DNA of 64,000 nt from Nitrosomonadales bacterium. GTDB lineage: Bacteria > Pseudomonadota > Gammaproteobacteria > Burkholderiales > Gallionellaceae. The stretch covers positions 1 to 64,000 of the forward strand of contig JACRED010000021.1 in assembly GCA_016218415.1 (NCBI GenBank). Direction: 5' to 3'. The translations under genes and the position numbers were made by a program. The notes beneath the pieces are model-generated. The model had not been told where the DNA came from. It did not search any database and was given only the letters and a program-made list of their open reading frames with translations. Positions 46,153 to 54,639 of this stretch are shown here, one piece after another; positions within the stretch are counted from its first letter, which is position 1; each line of letters opens with the position of its first letter.

Positions 46153-47277
46153 TCACTTAGACCACACCACGCGGTTCACATAATCGGTGTAGCTCAACAC
46201 GATGCGGAGCACTTTTTTGGACACCTGGCCGCCCGCATAGTCGGGGACCATGGCGAATTGCCTTGCGGCGCCGTCGTGCTGTTGGGTGACGATGCGCACC
46301 GCATCCAGCACGCGCTCGGCCTTGAGGCCGCACATCACCAGCGTGCCTTCGTCCATGCCTTCCGGACGCTCGTGCGCATTGCGTATCGTCACCGCAGGCA
46401 GGTTCAGCAGCGATGCTTCTTCGGTGATCGTGCCGCTGTCGGACAGGATGCAGAAGGCTTCCATCTGCAGTTTGACGTAGTCGAAGAAGCCGAACGGCTT
46501 GAGGAACTGGATGCGCGGGTCCAGCCCTGCGGTGCCCAGTTTCTCCAGCCGTTGCCGGGTCCGGGGGTGGGTGGAGACGATCACCGGCATGTCGTACTCC
46601 TTGACCAGCGCTTGCAGACTGTCCAGCAGGTCTTGCAGATTGGCCGGCGTATCGACATTCTCTTCCCGGTGCGCGCTGACGAGGAAATAACGCTGCGCGG
46701 TGAGCTGGAGTTTGTTCAACGCATCCGACTGCCTGATCTTGGGCATGAAATGGTCCAGCACTTCCTGCATGTGCGAGCCGGATTTGATGATGCGTTCGGC
46801 CGGGATGCCTTCCGCGATCAGGTAGCGGCGGGCATGCTCGGTGAGCACCAGATTGATGTCGCTGAGATGGTCCAGCACCTTGCGGTTCAGTTCTTCCGGC
46901 ACGCGCTGGTCGAAGCAGCGGTTGCCCGCTTCCATGTGGAACACAGGTATCTTGCGGCGCTTGGCCGATATCACGGACAGGCAGGAATTGGTGTCGCCGT
47001 ACAGCAGCAAGGCATCGGGGCGCTCTTTTTCCATCACCTCGTCGGATTTCTCGATCACCCGCGCGATGGTTTGCGCTGCGGTCTCCCCCACCGCCCCGAG
47101 AAAATGGTCCGGCTTGCGGATGCCCATGTCGTCGAAGAACACCTGGTTCAGCTCGTAATCGAAATTCTGCCCGGTGTGCACCAGCACGTGATTGGTGTGC
47201 TGGTCGAATTCGGCGATCACCCGCGACATTTTGATGAGTTCCGGCCGGGTGCCGACGATGGTCATGACCTTAAGCAT
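46153..47277 (-). CDS. UDP-HexNAc 2-epimerase (WecB/FnlC family)
   Basis: A 374-residue non-hydrolysing 2-epimerase. It has VGTRPELIKMSRVI, HTGQNFDYELN, GDTNSCL, HMEAGNRCFDQRVPEE and DSGTITEEASLLNLP, all catalytic segments of the family. The AGNRCFDQRVPEE form is that of the WbjD/FnlC/QnlB branch, not classical WecB. Its eight-base overlap with a 4,6-dehydratase/5-epimerase gene suggests it makes the last step to a UDP-N-acetyl-6-deoxy-L-hexosamine. Confidence 0.88.
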   Translation of the reverse strand: MLKVMTIVGTRPELIKMSRVIAEFDQHTNHVLVHTGQNFDYELNQVFFDDMGIRKPDHFLGAVGETAAQTIARVIEKSDEVMEKERPDALLLYGDTNSCLSVISAKRRKIPVFHMEAGNRCFDQRVPEELNRKVLDHLSDINLVLTEHARRYLIAEGIPAERIIKSGSHMQEVLDHFMPKIRQSDALNKLQLTAQRYFLVSAHREENVDTPANLQDLLDSLQALVKEYDMPVIVSTHPRTRQRLEKLGTAGLDPRIQFLKPFGFFDYVKLQMEAFCILSDSGTITEEASLLNLPAVTIRNAHERPEGMDEGTLVMCGLKAERVLDAVRIVTQQHDGAARQFAMVPDYAGGQVSKKVLRIVLSYTDYVNRVVWSK

Positions 47278-48280
47278 TGAGTTGCTCCTGGATGAAATCG
47301 AGCTTCAGCAGCAATCTCTTTACGCCCTCCACCTCCAGCTGTTCGGTATTGTGCGAGGTGTAGTCGTCGATGGTGGACAGCTTGGTGTCCCCTTCCACAA
47401 AGAACTGGGCGTAGTTCAGGTCGCGGTTGTCCGCCGGTATCCGGTAATAGCGCCCCATATCGGTCGCCTTGGCCATCTCTTCCCGCGAGATCAGCGACTC
47501 GTACAGTTTTTCCCCGTGCCGGGTTCCGATCACCCTGACCGGCACGTGCGCCTTGAACAGTTCCTTCAGCGCCTGTGCCAGCACGCCCACTGTGGAGGCG
47601 GGCGCTTTCTGCACAAAGATATCGCCCTGCTGGCCGTGCTCGAACGCGTAGATGACCAGATCGACCGAGTCTTCCAGCGACATCAGGAAGCGGGTCATCG
47701 CCGGGTCGGTCACGGTCATTTCCTTGCCGGACTTGATCTGGTCTACAAACAGGGGGATGACCGAGCCGCGCGAAGCCATCACGTTTCCGTAGCGCGTCGC
47801 GCACAGCACGGTATCGCCCTTAGCTTGCATCCTGGCCTTGGCGACCATCAGCTTCTCAGCCATGGCCTTGGAGATGCCCATCGCGTTGATCGGATACACG
47901 GCTTTGTCGGTGCTCAGCACGATCACGCGTTCAACGTTTCTGGCGATCGCGGCGTTCATGACATTTTCCGTCCCCAGCACGTTGGTCCGCACCGCCTCCA
48001 TCGGGTAAAACTCGCACGAGGGCACCTGTTTCAGCGCGGCGGCATGGAACACGTAATTCACGCCCTTCATGGCTTCGTGGATGCTGTCGTAATTGCGCAC
48101 ATCGCCGATATAGAACTTGAGCTTGGGGTTGTTGAGGGCGATGCGCATGTCTTCCTGCTTTTTTTCATCGCGGCTGAAGATGCGGATTTCCCTGACATTG
48201 GTTTCCAGGAAACGCTTCAGTACGGCATTGCCGAACGAGCCCGTCCCGCCGGTGATCATTAACACTTTATTGTTAAACAT
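47270..48280 (-). CDS. UDP-GlcNAc 4,6-dehydratase/5-epimerase (WbjB/FnlA-like)
   Basis: A 336-residue SDR of the polysaccharide-biosynthesis CapD_N group. The NAD site is TGGTGSFG, the catalytic region LSTDKAVYPINAMGISK contains the modified YxxxK-type site (M in place of Y, as in inverting dehydratases of this family), and ATRYGNVMASRGSVIPLF is diagnostic. WbjB/CapE enzymes convert UDP-GlcNAc to a 4-keto-6-deoxy-L-sugar. It precedes the 2-epimerase and follows an RmlD-like reductase. Confidence 0.9.
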   Translation of the reverse strand: MFNNKVLMITGGTGSFGNAVLKRFLETNVREIRIFSRDEKKQEDMRIALNNPKLKFYIGDVRNYDSIHEAMKGVNYVFHAAALKQVPSCEFYPMEAVRTNVLGTENVMNAAIARNVERVIVLSTDKAVYPINAMGISKAMAEKLMVAKARMQAKGDTVLCATRYGNVMASRGSVIPLFVDQIKSGKEMTVTDPAMTRFLMSLEDSVDLVIYAFEHGQQGDIFVQKAPASTVGVLAQALKELFKAHVPVRVIGTRHGEKLYESLISREEMAKATDMGRYYRIPADNRDLNYAQFFVEGDTKLSTIDDYTSHNTEQLEVEGVKRLLLKLDFIQEQLNA

Positions 48281-48298
48281 GCTCTTTGCCCTTCCTGA

Positions 48299-49153
48299 TC
48301 ATTTGAATTCGTACATGCGTTGCACCAGCTCTGTCCATGCCGGCGCCACATAACCCGTTGCTTCCCTGAAACGCTGCGCATTCAGGGAGCGATCTATCAC
48401 CAGTTCATCCGACGGGATGATCCCGATATTCTTGCCATAGGTTTGCGCAACGAGTTTCAGCAGATCGAACTTGTTGATCGGCTGCGCCGCGACGTGATAC
48501 AGCCCATGCAGCTGGGGGCGGGGCAAAACGTGTTCGCCGACCACGCGCGCCAGCTCAACGGTGGGCAACCCCGAAAAAATGGCACGGGTATAGCCTTTGA
48601 CGGAACCCTGCTGCGCAAGGAACCAGCCCACCAGGCTTCTGTGTCCCGATAGCTCATGGCCGATGATAGAGGTGCGCAAGGTGATCGCATGGGGGTAATC
48701 GACTTCCCCCAACAGCTTGGAACGGCCATAGAGGTCGTAGGCATCGGGGAAATCGGATTCCAGATATCCGCCCTTTGCGCCGGAAAATACGCAGTCCGTG
48801 CTGATGTGGACAAGGCGCGCGCCGCCAGCCTGGCAAAGCGCAGCAAGCCGGTGCGGCAGCAGGGTGTTGATCGGCACCGCCTGCAAGGGATCGTTCGCGT
48901 CGGCCAATTGCTTGACCAGGCCCACGCAGTTCACCACGACATCGGGACGCACGGTGGCAAATGCCCTGACCAGCGAGTCGTGGTTTTCCACATCCACGCC
49001 GGCGACGATCTGGCCGGACAGATCGCCGGAAAAGCTGCGCCTGGCGCCCTCGCCGCGCGCCGTGCCGTAAACATCCAGACCGGGAGTAGCCGACAAGTGA
49101 CGAAACATCGCATTGCCCAGCATCCCCGTCACACCGAGAACCATTACTCTCAT
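48299..49153 (-). CDS. RmlD-like 4-ketosugar reductase
   Basis: A 284-residue SDR of the RmlD type. It has MVLGVTGMLGNAMFRHL, VVNCVGLVKQ, ISTDCVFSGAKGGY and YGRSKLLGE (YxxxK). It has no C-terminal cupin domain, unlike the 370-residue WbjC/FnlB. In this it matches the WbvR/QnlA type, which reduces the UDP-4-keto-6-deoxy-L-HexNAc toward UDP-L-RhaNAc. It stands first in a three-gene sugar-nucleotide block. Confidence 0.82.
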   Translation of the reverse strand: MRVMVLGVTGMLGNAMFRHLSATPGLDVYGTARGEGARRSFSGDLSGQIVAGVDVENHDSLVRAFATVRPDVVVNCVGLVKQLADANDPLQAVPINTLLPHRLAALCQAGGARLVHISTDCVFSGAKGGYLESDFPDAYDLYGRSKLLGEVDYPHAITLRTSIIGHELSGHRSLVGWFLAQQGSVKGYTRAIFSGLPTVELARVVGEHVLPRPQLHGLYHVAAQPINKFDLLKLVAQTYGKNIGIIPSDELVIDRSLNAQRFREATGYVAPAWTELVQRMYEFK

Positions 49154-49190
49154 CGCATCACTCCCGTGTCAGCAGCCTGTCATGGCCAAC

Positions 49191-49553
49191 TTATCCAACC
49201 TTCGTCAGGTGCTGCGTCACTTTTGCCATCTGCACACTGCCCGCTTCTTCACGCAGACTTTTGATTTCCTTCTTCAACGCTTCGTGTTCCGCAATTTTTA
49301 TTTTGAGGAACTCGATGGTCAATTTTGCTTTTTCTTCGATGCCCCTGGGCGTCAGCAGGTAGGCATAGCCTTTCTTGTTGTTGCTGTTGCGAAAGTTATT
49401 CGCTTTAACCAGCCCTTTCTCAATCAAAGCCTGAATACAATAGTTCACTCTGCCCAAACTGATGCCCAGCACTTCGGCCAGTTCTCGCTGACTGATTTCA
49501 GGGTTGGTTTCCAGGTGCTTCAGGATTTTGTAGCGGTACTCGTCGCTTAACAT
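49191..49553 (-). CDS. EPS-associated MarR-family regulator
   Basis: A 120-residue winged-helix regulator. Residues 1-60 contain the HTH (ISQRELAEVLGISLGRVNYCIQALIEKGLVKAN); residues 80-110 form a coiled coil for dimerisation. It matches the MarR-type family found in exopolysaccharide clusters of betaproteobacteria. It lies between the rhamnose genes and the amino-sugar genes, preceded by a 42-base palindrome that is its most likely operator. It probably controls the polysaccharide genes downstream. Confidence 0.88.
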   Translation of the reverse strand: MLSDEYRYKILKHLETNPEISQRELAEVLGISLGRVNYCIQALIEKGLVKANNFRNSNNKKGYAYLLTPRGIEEKAKLTIEFLKIKIAEHEALKKEIKSLREEAGSVQMAKVTQHLTKVG

Positions 49554-49568
49554 GGCTATGCAGTGGCT

Positions 49569-49610
49569 ATATCGTTCAATGACTGAACGCGTTCAGCAAT
49601 TGAACGATAT
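49569..49610. promoter_or_regulatory. 42-base near-perfect palindrome, probable MarR operator
   Basis: Arms 49569-49589 and 49590-49610 are complementary over 21 bases with two mismatches and no spacer. Each arm contains two GTTCA/TGAAC half-sites, giving four in nested inverted order. It ends 16 bases before the MarR start codon. Such multiple half-sites fit binding of two regulator dimers; autorepression is inferred. Confidence 0.65.
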
Positions 49611-49638
49611 TTTCACAGCCGAGTCAACCGGTTTTTTG

Positions 49639-50184
49639 TCATGCGAACAGTTCGGCGTCGGCGAGTGTCTTGCCCTGCGCATCCTTGCCGGAAAGTGACG
49701 GTGCCCCTTCCAGCCTCCAGTCGATCGCCAGCGCCGGATCGTTCCAGCGTATGCAGCGCTCGTGTTCCGGGAACCAGTAATCGGTGGTCTTGTACAGGAA
49801 CTCGGCGGTTTCTGTCAGGACTACGAAGCCATGCGCAAAACCTTCCGGTATCCACAACATGAGCTTGTTCTCCGCAGATAATTCCAGCGCGACATGCTGG
49901 CCGAAGGTCGGCGAACTCTTGCGGATATCCACCGCCACATCCAGCACCGCGCCCTGCACCACGCGCACCAGCTTTCCTTGCGGATGCTGGATCTGGTAGT
50001 GCAGCCCGCGCAGCACGTTTCTGGCGGAACGGGAGTGGTTGTCCTGCACGAAATCGACATCGCGTCCGGTGAGCTCGGCGAATCTGCGCCGATTGTAACT
50101 TTCGAAGAAAAAACCGCGATCGTCGCCGAACACCCTGGGTTCAACGATCAGCATATCTGGAATGGCGGTTTGAATCACTTTCAT
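49639..50184 (-). CDS. rfbC: dTDP-4-dehydrorhamnose 3,5-epimerase
   Basis: A 181-residue RmlC cupin. It has [30 protein letters not shown] with the catalytic histidine, and [14 protein letters not shown]. It performs the third step from glucose-1-phosphate to dTDP-L-rhamnose. ATG 50184 overlaps the rfbA stop by four bases and is followed by the family start; the upstream open frame is inside rfbA. Confidence 0.96.
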   Translation of the reverse strand: MKVIQTAIPDMLIVEPRVFGDDRGFFFESYNRRRFAELTGRDVDFVQDNHSRSARNVLRGLHYQIQHPQGKLVRVVQGAVLDVAVDIRKSSPTFGQHVALELSAENKLMLWIPEGFAHGFVVLTETAEFLYKTTDYWFPEHERCIRWNDPALAIDWRLEGAPSLSGKDAQGKTLADAELFA

Positions 50185-51071
50185 TCTGGCAAGACCTTTT
50201 CCTTGAGCAGATGCATCAAATAGCTGCCATAGCCGCTCTTGAGCAAGGGGGCGGCCAGCTTTTCCAGTTGCGCCGCGTCGATGAAGCCCTTGCGATAGGC
50301 AATCTCTTCCGGACAGGCGATCTTCAACCCTTGGCGATGTTCTATGGTCTGGATGAAGTGGCTGGCTTCGAGCAGCGAACCGTGCGTGCCGGTATCCAGC
50401 CATGCGTAGCCGCGTCCCATTATCTCGACGGACAATTTGCCCTGCTCCAGATAAATGCTGTTGACATCGGTGATCTCCAGTTCGCCGCGCGGGGAAGGTT
50501 TGAGGCTGGCGGCGATATCCACGACCCCGTTGTCGTAGAAATACAGGCCGGTGACGGCATAGTTGGATTTCGGGTGTTTGGGTTTTTCTTCGAGCGAGAT
50601 AGCGCGTCCACTCCCGTCGAATTCCACCACGCCGTAGCGTTCCGGGTCGCGCACATGGTAGGCAAAAACCGAGGCTCCCTCGGTGCGCTGTACCGCGCTA
50701 TCCAATTGGTCATTGAAAGAGTGCCCGTAAAAAATGTTGTCGCCCAGCACCAGCGCTGTGGGATGGTTGCCGATGAATTCGCGTCCGATGATGAATGCCT
50801 GCGCCAAGCCGTCCGGCGAGGGTTGCACCGCATATTGCAGGTTCAATCCCCACGATGCGCCGTCGCCCAGCAGTTGCTGGAAACGCGGCGTGTCCTGCGG
50901 GGTGGAGATGATCAGGATGTCGCGTATCCCGGCCAGCATCAGCGTGGACAGCGGGTAGTAGATCATCGGCTTGTCGTAGATCGGCAGCAATTGCTTGGAA
51001 ACGGCCAGCGTGACCGGGTGCAGTCTTGTGCCGGAGCCGCCGGCGAGGATGATGCCTTTGCGTGTAGTCAT
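50181..51071 (-). CDS. rfbA: Glucose-1-phosphate thymidylyltransferase
   Basis: A 296-residue RmlA, the first step of dTDP-L-rhamnose synthesis. It has the nucleotide-binding start [17 protein letters not shown], the lysine in [10 protein letters not shown], and [15 protein letters not shown] near the C-terminus. The length fits the family. It lies two bases behind rfbD. Confidence 0.97.
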   Translation of the reverse strand: MTTRKGIILAGGSGTRLHPVTLAVSKQLLPIYDKPMIYYPLSTLMLAGIRDILIISTPQDTPRFQQLLGDGASWGLNLQYAVQPSPDGLAQAFIIGREFIGNHPTALVLGDNIFYGHSFNDQLDSAVQRTEGASVFAYHVRDPERYGVVEFDGSGRAISLEEKPKHPKSNYAVTGLYFYDNGVVDIAASLKPSPRGELEITDVNSIYLEQGKLSVEIMGRGYAWLDTGTHGSLLEASHFIQTIEHRQGLKIACPEEIAYRKGFIDAAQLEKLAAPLLKSGYGSYLMHLLKEKVLPE

Positions 51072-51073
51072 GA

Positions 51074-51970
51074 TTATTTACCCAGAATTTCCGTGAGCAT
51101 GCGTGCAACGCCAGCTTGCCACAAGGGCAGGTTAAGATTGAAGGTGTGTTGCAGTTTGGAGGTGTCCATGCGAGAGTTGTGCGGTCGTATGGCCGGAGTG
51201 GGGAAAGCGCTGGTCGGCACGGCTTGAATGGCATCCGGCGCAACCTTGAGTTCAACTCCCTCTAGACGGGCAAAGTCGATCACGAAGCTGGCATAGCCGT
51301 GCCATGAGGTCTCGCCTCCGGCCACCAGATGGTACAGGCCGGACACTTCGGGCCGCTGTTGCGCGGTGCGGATCGCATGGGCGGTAATGTCGGCCAGCAG
51401 GTCAGCGCCGGTGGGCGCGCCGATCTGGTCGTTGATGACGCTGAGTTTGTCGCGTTCCCTGGCCAGCCGCAGCATGGTCCTGGCGAAGTTGCCGCCGCGC
51501 GCGCCGTAGACCCAGCTGGTGCGGAAGATGAGGTGTTTGCAGCCGGACTGTCGTATCAGTTGCTCGCCCTCCAGCTTGGTCGAGCCGTACACGCTCAACG
51601 GCCCAACTGGATCGGTTTCCAGCCAGGGACGGTCACCGCTGCCGTCGAACACATAATCTGTGGAGTAATGGATCAGCCAGGCGCCGGACTGTTTTGCTTC
51701 ATGCGCCAGCACGCCGGGCGCGAGCGCATTGATGGCGCGGGCCAGTTCCGGCTCGCTCTCGGCCTTGTCCACGGCGGTATGGGCGGCGGCGTTGACGATC
51801 ACGTCCGGGGCCACGCGGCGCACCGTTTCGGCGATGCCACCCAGTTTCGTGAAATCGCCGCACAACTCACTGCTATCGCTATCCAGCGCGATCACTTCCC
51901 CGAGCGGCGCAAGACTGCGCTGCAGCTCCCAGCCGACCTGGCCGTTCTTGCCTAACAACAGGATTTTCAT
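51074..51970 (-). CDS. rfbD: dTDP-4-dehydrorhamnose reductase
   Basis: A 298-residue RmlD reductase for the last step to dTDP-L-rhamnose. It has [34 protein letters not shown] and YGSTKLEGE (catalytic YxxxK). ATG 51970 shares one base with the rfbB stop (TGATG). The open frame upstream is inside rfbB and not RmlD-like. Confidence 0.97.
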   Translation of the reverse strand: MKILLLGKNGQVGWELQRSLAPLGEVIALDSDSSELCGDFTKLGGIAETVRRVAPDVIVNAAAHTAVDKAESEPELARAINALAPGVLAHEAKQSGAWLIHYSTDYVFDGSGDRPWLETDPVGPLSVYGSTKLEGEQLIRQSGCKHLIFRTSWVYGARGGNFARTMLRLARERDKLSVINDQIGAPTGADLLADITAHAIRTAQQRPEVSGLYHLVAGGETSWHGYASFVIDFARLEGVELKVAPDAIQAVPTSAFPTPAIRPHNSRMDTSKLQHTFNLNLPLWQAGVARMLTEILGK

Positions 51971-53046
51971 CAGGCGCGTCCCGCGTAGTTCTTTTCGACC
52001 CACTGCCGGTAATCGCCCGACTGCACATGGCTCACCCACTCCTGGTTGTTCAGATACCATTGCACCGTTTTGCGGATGCCGGTCTCGAAGGTCTCTGCCG
52101 GTTTCCAGCCCAGTTCGCGCTCGAGCTTGCGGGCATCGATCGCGTAACGGCGGTCGTGACCGGGACGGTCTTGAACGTAAGTGATTAGAGAACGGTAAGT
52201 GGCAAGTGGGGAGTTGGAAGTGGGAAGTGGGCGCAGCTCGTCCAGCAGGTCGCAAACCGTATGCACGATCTCGATGTTGGCTTTTTCATTCCAGCCGCCG
52301 ACGTTGTAGACCTCGCCCAGCCTGCCCTTTTCCAGCACGCGGCGGATCGCGCTGCAATGGTCTTTGACGTACAGCCAGTCGCGGATCTGCTGGCCGTCGC
52401 CATATACCGGCAACGGTTTGCCGGCCAGCGCGTTGACGATCATCAGCGGGATCAGCTTCTCGGGGAAATGGTAGGGACCGTAATTGTTGGAACAATTGGT
52501 GGTCAGCACCGGCAGGCCATAGGTATGGTGGTAGGCGCGCACCAGATGGTCGCTGGCGGCTTTGCTGGCGGAATACGGGCTGTTGGGTTCGTAGCGGTGC
52601 GTTTCGCTGAATGCAGCGTCGTCCTTGGCCAGCGAACCGTACACTTCGTCGGTGGAGACATGCAGAAAACGAAAGCTGCTCTTTTCGTCGGCAGGCAAAG
52701 CCGACCAGTAGGCCCGCACCGCTTCCAGCAGATTGAACGTGCCGACGATGTTGGTCTGGATGAACTCTCCGGGGCCCAGGATGGAGCGGTCCACATGACT
52801 TTCCGCCGCGAAATTGACGATGGCACGCGGGCGGTGCTGCGCCAACAGCTTGCCCACCAGGTTCGCATCGCCGATGTCGCCCTGCACGAATATGTGGCGG
52901 GCATTGCCCTTGAGTGTCGCGAGGTTTTCCAGGTTGCCCGCGTAAGTCAGCTTGTCGAGGTTGACGATACCTTCGCGGTCTTGTGCCAGCCAGTCCAATA
53001 CAAAATTCGCGCCGATGAATCCGGCTCCGCCTGTTACTAAAATCAT
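51970..53046 (-). CDS. rfbB: dTDP-glucose 4,6-dehydratase
   Basis: A 358-residue RmlB, second step of the rhamnose pathway. The NAD site is [14 protein letters not shown], the catalytic set is [11 protein letters not shown] (T-D-E) and [11 protein letters not shown] (YxxxK), and RDWLYVKDH and [13 protein letters not shown] are typical. ATG 53046 follows GGAG and AGGGG. A low-complexity stretch of repeats (52191-52231) adds about six residues before [11 protein letters not shown] relative to E. coli RmlB. Confidence 0.97.
   Translation of the reverse strand: MILVTGGAGFIGANFVLDWLAQDREGIVNLDKLTYAGNLENLATLKGNARHIFVQGDIGDANLVGKLLAQHRPRAIVNFAAESHVDRSILGPGEFIQTNIVGTFNLLEAVRAYWSALPADEKSSFRFLHVSTDEVYGSLAKDDAAFSETHRYEPNSPYSASKAASDHLVRAYHHTYGLPVLTTNCSNNYGPYHFPEKLIPLMIVNALAGKPLPVYGDGQQIRDWLYVKDHCSAIRRVLEKGRLGEVYNVGGWNEKANIEIVHTVCDLLDELRPLPTSNSPLATYRSLITYVQDRPGHDRRYAIDARKLERELGWKPAETFETGIRKTVQWYLNNQEWVSHVQSGDYRQWVEKNYAGRA
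52191..52231. repeat. In-frame AAGTGGG-type repeat within rfbB
   Basis: About five degenerate 7-8 base units (TAAGTGGC, AAGTGGGG, AGTTGGA, AGTGGGA, AGTGGG) lie in tandem. On the coding strand they encode the low-complexity segment [12 protein letters not shown]. The position corresponds to a surface loop just ahead of a conserved catalytic-domain strand. Confidence 0.7.
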
Positions 53047-53099
53047 CCCCTGCTCTCCAAATATTTTCCCATCCCCCAAGGGAAATGTCATTGCGTATT

Positions 53100-54632
53100 T
53101 TACCTCAAACTTCCCGCGCCGGATTCAGGGTTTACTTTTGCCGGAATGCGTTTATGTACCACGGACATTTCCGCCAGCGCCCCAGTATGTTCCGGCTGTA
53201 TCTGATCCCAGCTGAAACGCCATTCCCAATTCCCGCCCGGCTGACCGGGAAAATTCATGCGGTGCTCGCTGGACAGTCCCAGCACGTCCTGCATCGGGAA
53301 TACGACGACATTCGCCACTGATCCCGAGAGGGCGCGCATCATATCCCAATGAATATTCTGCCCATCGCTGTTCAGATATTGCAGGGCAAAAGTCTTGACA
53401 TGGTCGGGGGCGGTATTCCACCAGCCGATGCTGGTGTCGTTGTCATGGGTTCCGGTATAGGCGATCGTATTGGGTATATAGTGATGCGGCAAAAAGTGGT
53501 TGATCTCGCCGTCGCCAAACGCGAATTGCAGGACGCGCATGCCCGGCAAAATGAACTGATCGCGCAGCAACACCACGTCCGGCGTGATCAATCCCAAGTC
53601 TTCCGCAATGATAGGCAAATTGGAGAAAGCCTGCTGGAAGGCCGTAAATAGTTTTTCCCCGGGGCCAGCCACCCATTTTCCCGAAATCGCGTTGGGCGCA
53701 TCCGCCGGTATCTCCCAGTAGGCGGCAAAGCCGCGGAAGTGATCGATACGCACCAGATCGGCCTGCTGGAGCGCGTGCCGCAAACGCGCGATCCACCACG
53801 CATAGCCGGTCTGTTCGTGGACGTCCCAGCGATACAGCGGATTCCCCCAGAGCTGCCCGTTCTCGCTGAAATAATCGGGCGGCACTCCGGCAACGGCAGC
53901 CGGACGCCCGTTCGCGTCCAGCTCGAACAATTCCTGATGCGACCACACATCGGCGCTCTGATAGGCCACGAAGATCGGCACGTCGCCGATGATACGAACG
54001 CCGCGCTCGTTGGCATACAGCTTCAGTTTTGACCACTGGCGTGCAAAACACCATTGGCAGAATTTCCAGAAACCGATCTCGTCGGCGTAGTTCTCCCGCG
54101 CGTGACGCAAGGCCAGCGCATCCCTGTGCGCCAGTTCCACGGGCCAGTGATTCCACTCGCGCCAGTTTTCGCGTTCCGCGATCGTCATGAATAGCGCATA
54201 GTCTTCCAGCCATCCGCCTTCCGCGATGCAGAACGCGGTATAAGCCCTGTGCCTGTCGTCGTGCGCGCCCGCGAAGAAACTCCTAGCGGCGCGGCGCAGT
54301 CGCGCGATGCGGAAAGGCTGTATCAGCGCGAAATTTACCCGGTCGGCACGAAATCCCGGATCGGGCGCCAGGTCTTCCTGATGGAGCCAGCCCTGTGCCG
54401 CCAATTCGGCAAGATCGATCATCAGGATATTGCCGGCAAAAGCCGAACTGCTCATGTAGGGTGAGTTCCCCGGGCCGATTTCGCCCAGCGGCAACACTTG
54501 CCAGTATGTCTGGCCCGCGCCGGCCAGCCAGTCGACGAACCGGTATGCATCCGCGCCAAAGTCGCCTGAACCGGATGGGCCGGGCAGTGAAGTCGGGTGC
54601 AGCAGTATGCCGCTGGCGCGTTCAGTCAGCAT
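53100..54632 (-). CDS. malQ: 4-alpha-glucanotransferase (amylomaltase)
   Basis: A 510-residue GH77 enzyme that transfers maltodextrin segments between alpha-1,4-glucans. It starts [14 protein letters not shown], carries the nucleophile in VRIDHFRGF, the acid/base glutamate in IIAEDLG and the third acid in TGTHDND. Length is typical. It is seven bases behind the GH57 gene and belongs to the glycogen block. Confidence 0.95.
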   Translation of the reverse strand: MLTERASGILLHPTSLPGPSGSGDFGADAYRFVDWLAGAGQTYWQVLPLGEIGPGNSPYMSSSAFAGNILMIDLAELAAQGWLHQEDLAPDPGFRADRVNFALIQPFRIARLRRAARSFFAGAHDDRHRAYTAFCIAEGGWLEDYALFMTIAERENWREWNHWPVELAHRDALALRHARENYADEIGFWKFCQWCFARQWSKLKLYANERGVRIIGDVPIFVAYQSADVWSHQELFELDANGRPAAVAGVPPDYFSENGQLWGNPLYRWDVHEQTGYAWWIARLRHALQQADLVRIDHFRGFAAYWEIPADAPNAISGKWVAGPGEKLFTAFQQAFSNLPIIAEDLGLITPDVVLLRDQFILPGMRVLQFAFGDGEINHFLPHHYIPNTIAYTGTHDNDTSIGWWNTAPDHVKTFALQYLNSDGQNIHWDMMRALSGSVANVVVFPMQDVLGLSSEHRMNFPGQPGGNWEWRFSWDQIQPEHTGALAEMSVVHKRIPAKVNPESGAGSLR

Positions 54633-54639
54633 GGGGCGC

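Noticed and set aside
46123-47280. A 385-codon plus-strand frame opposite the 2-epimerase
   Set aside because: Shadow of a confident UDP-HexNAc 2-epimerase gene.
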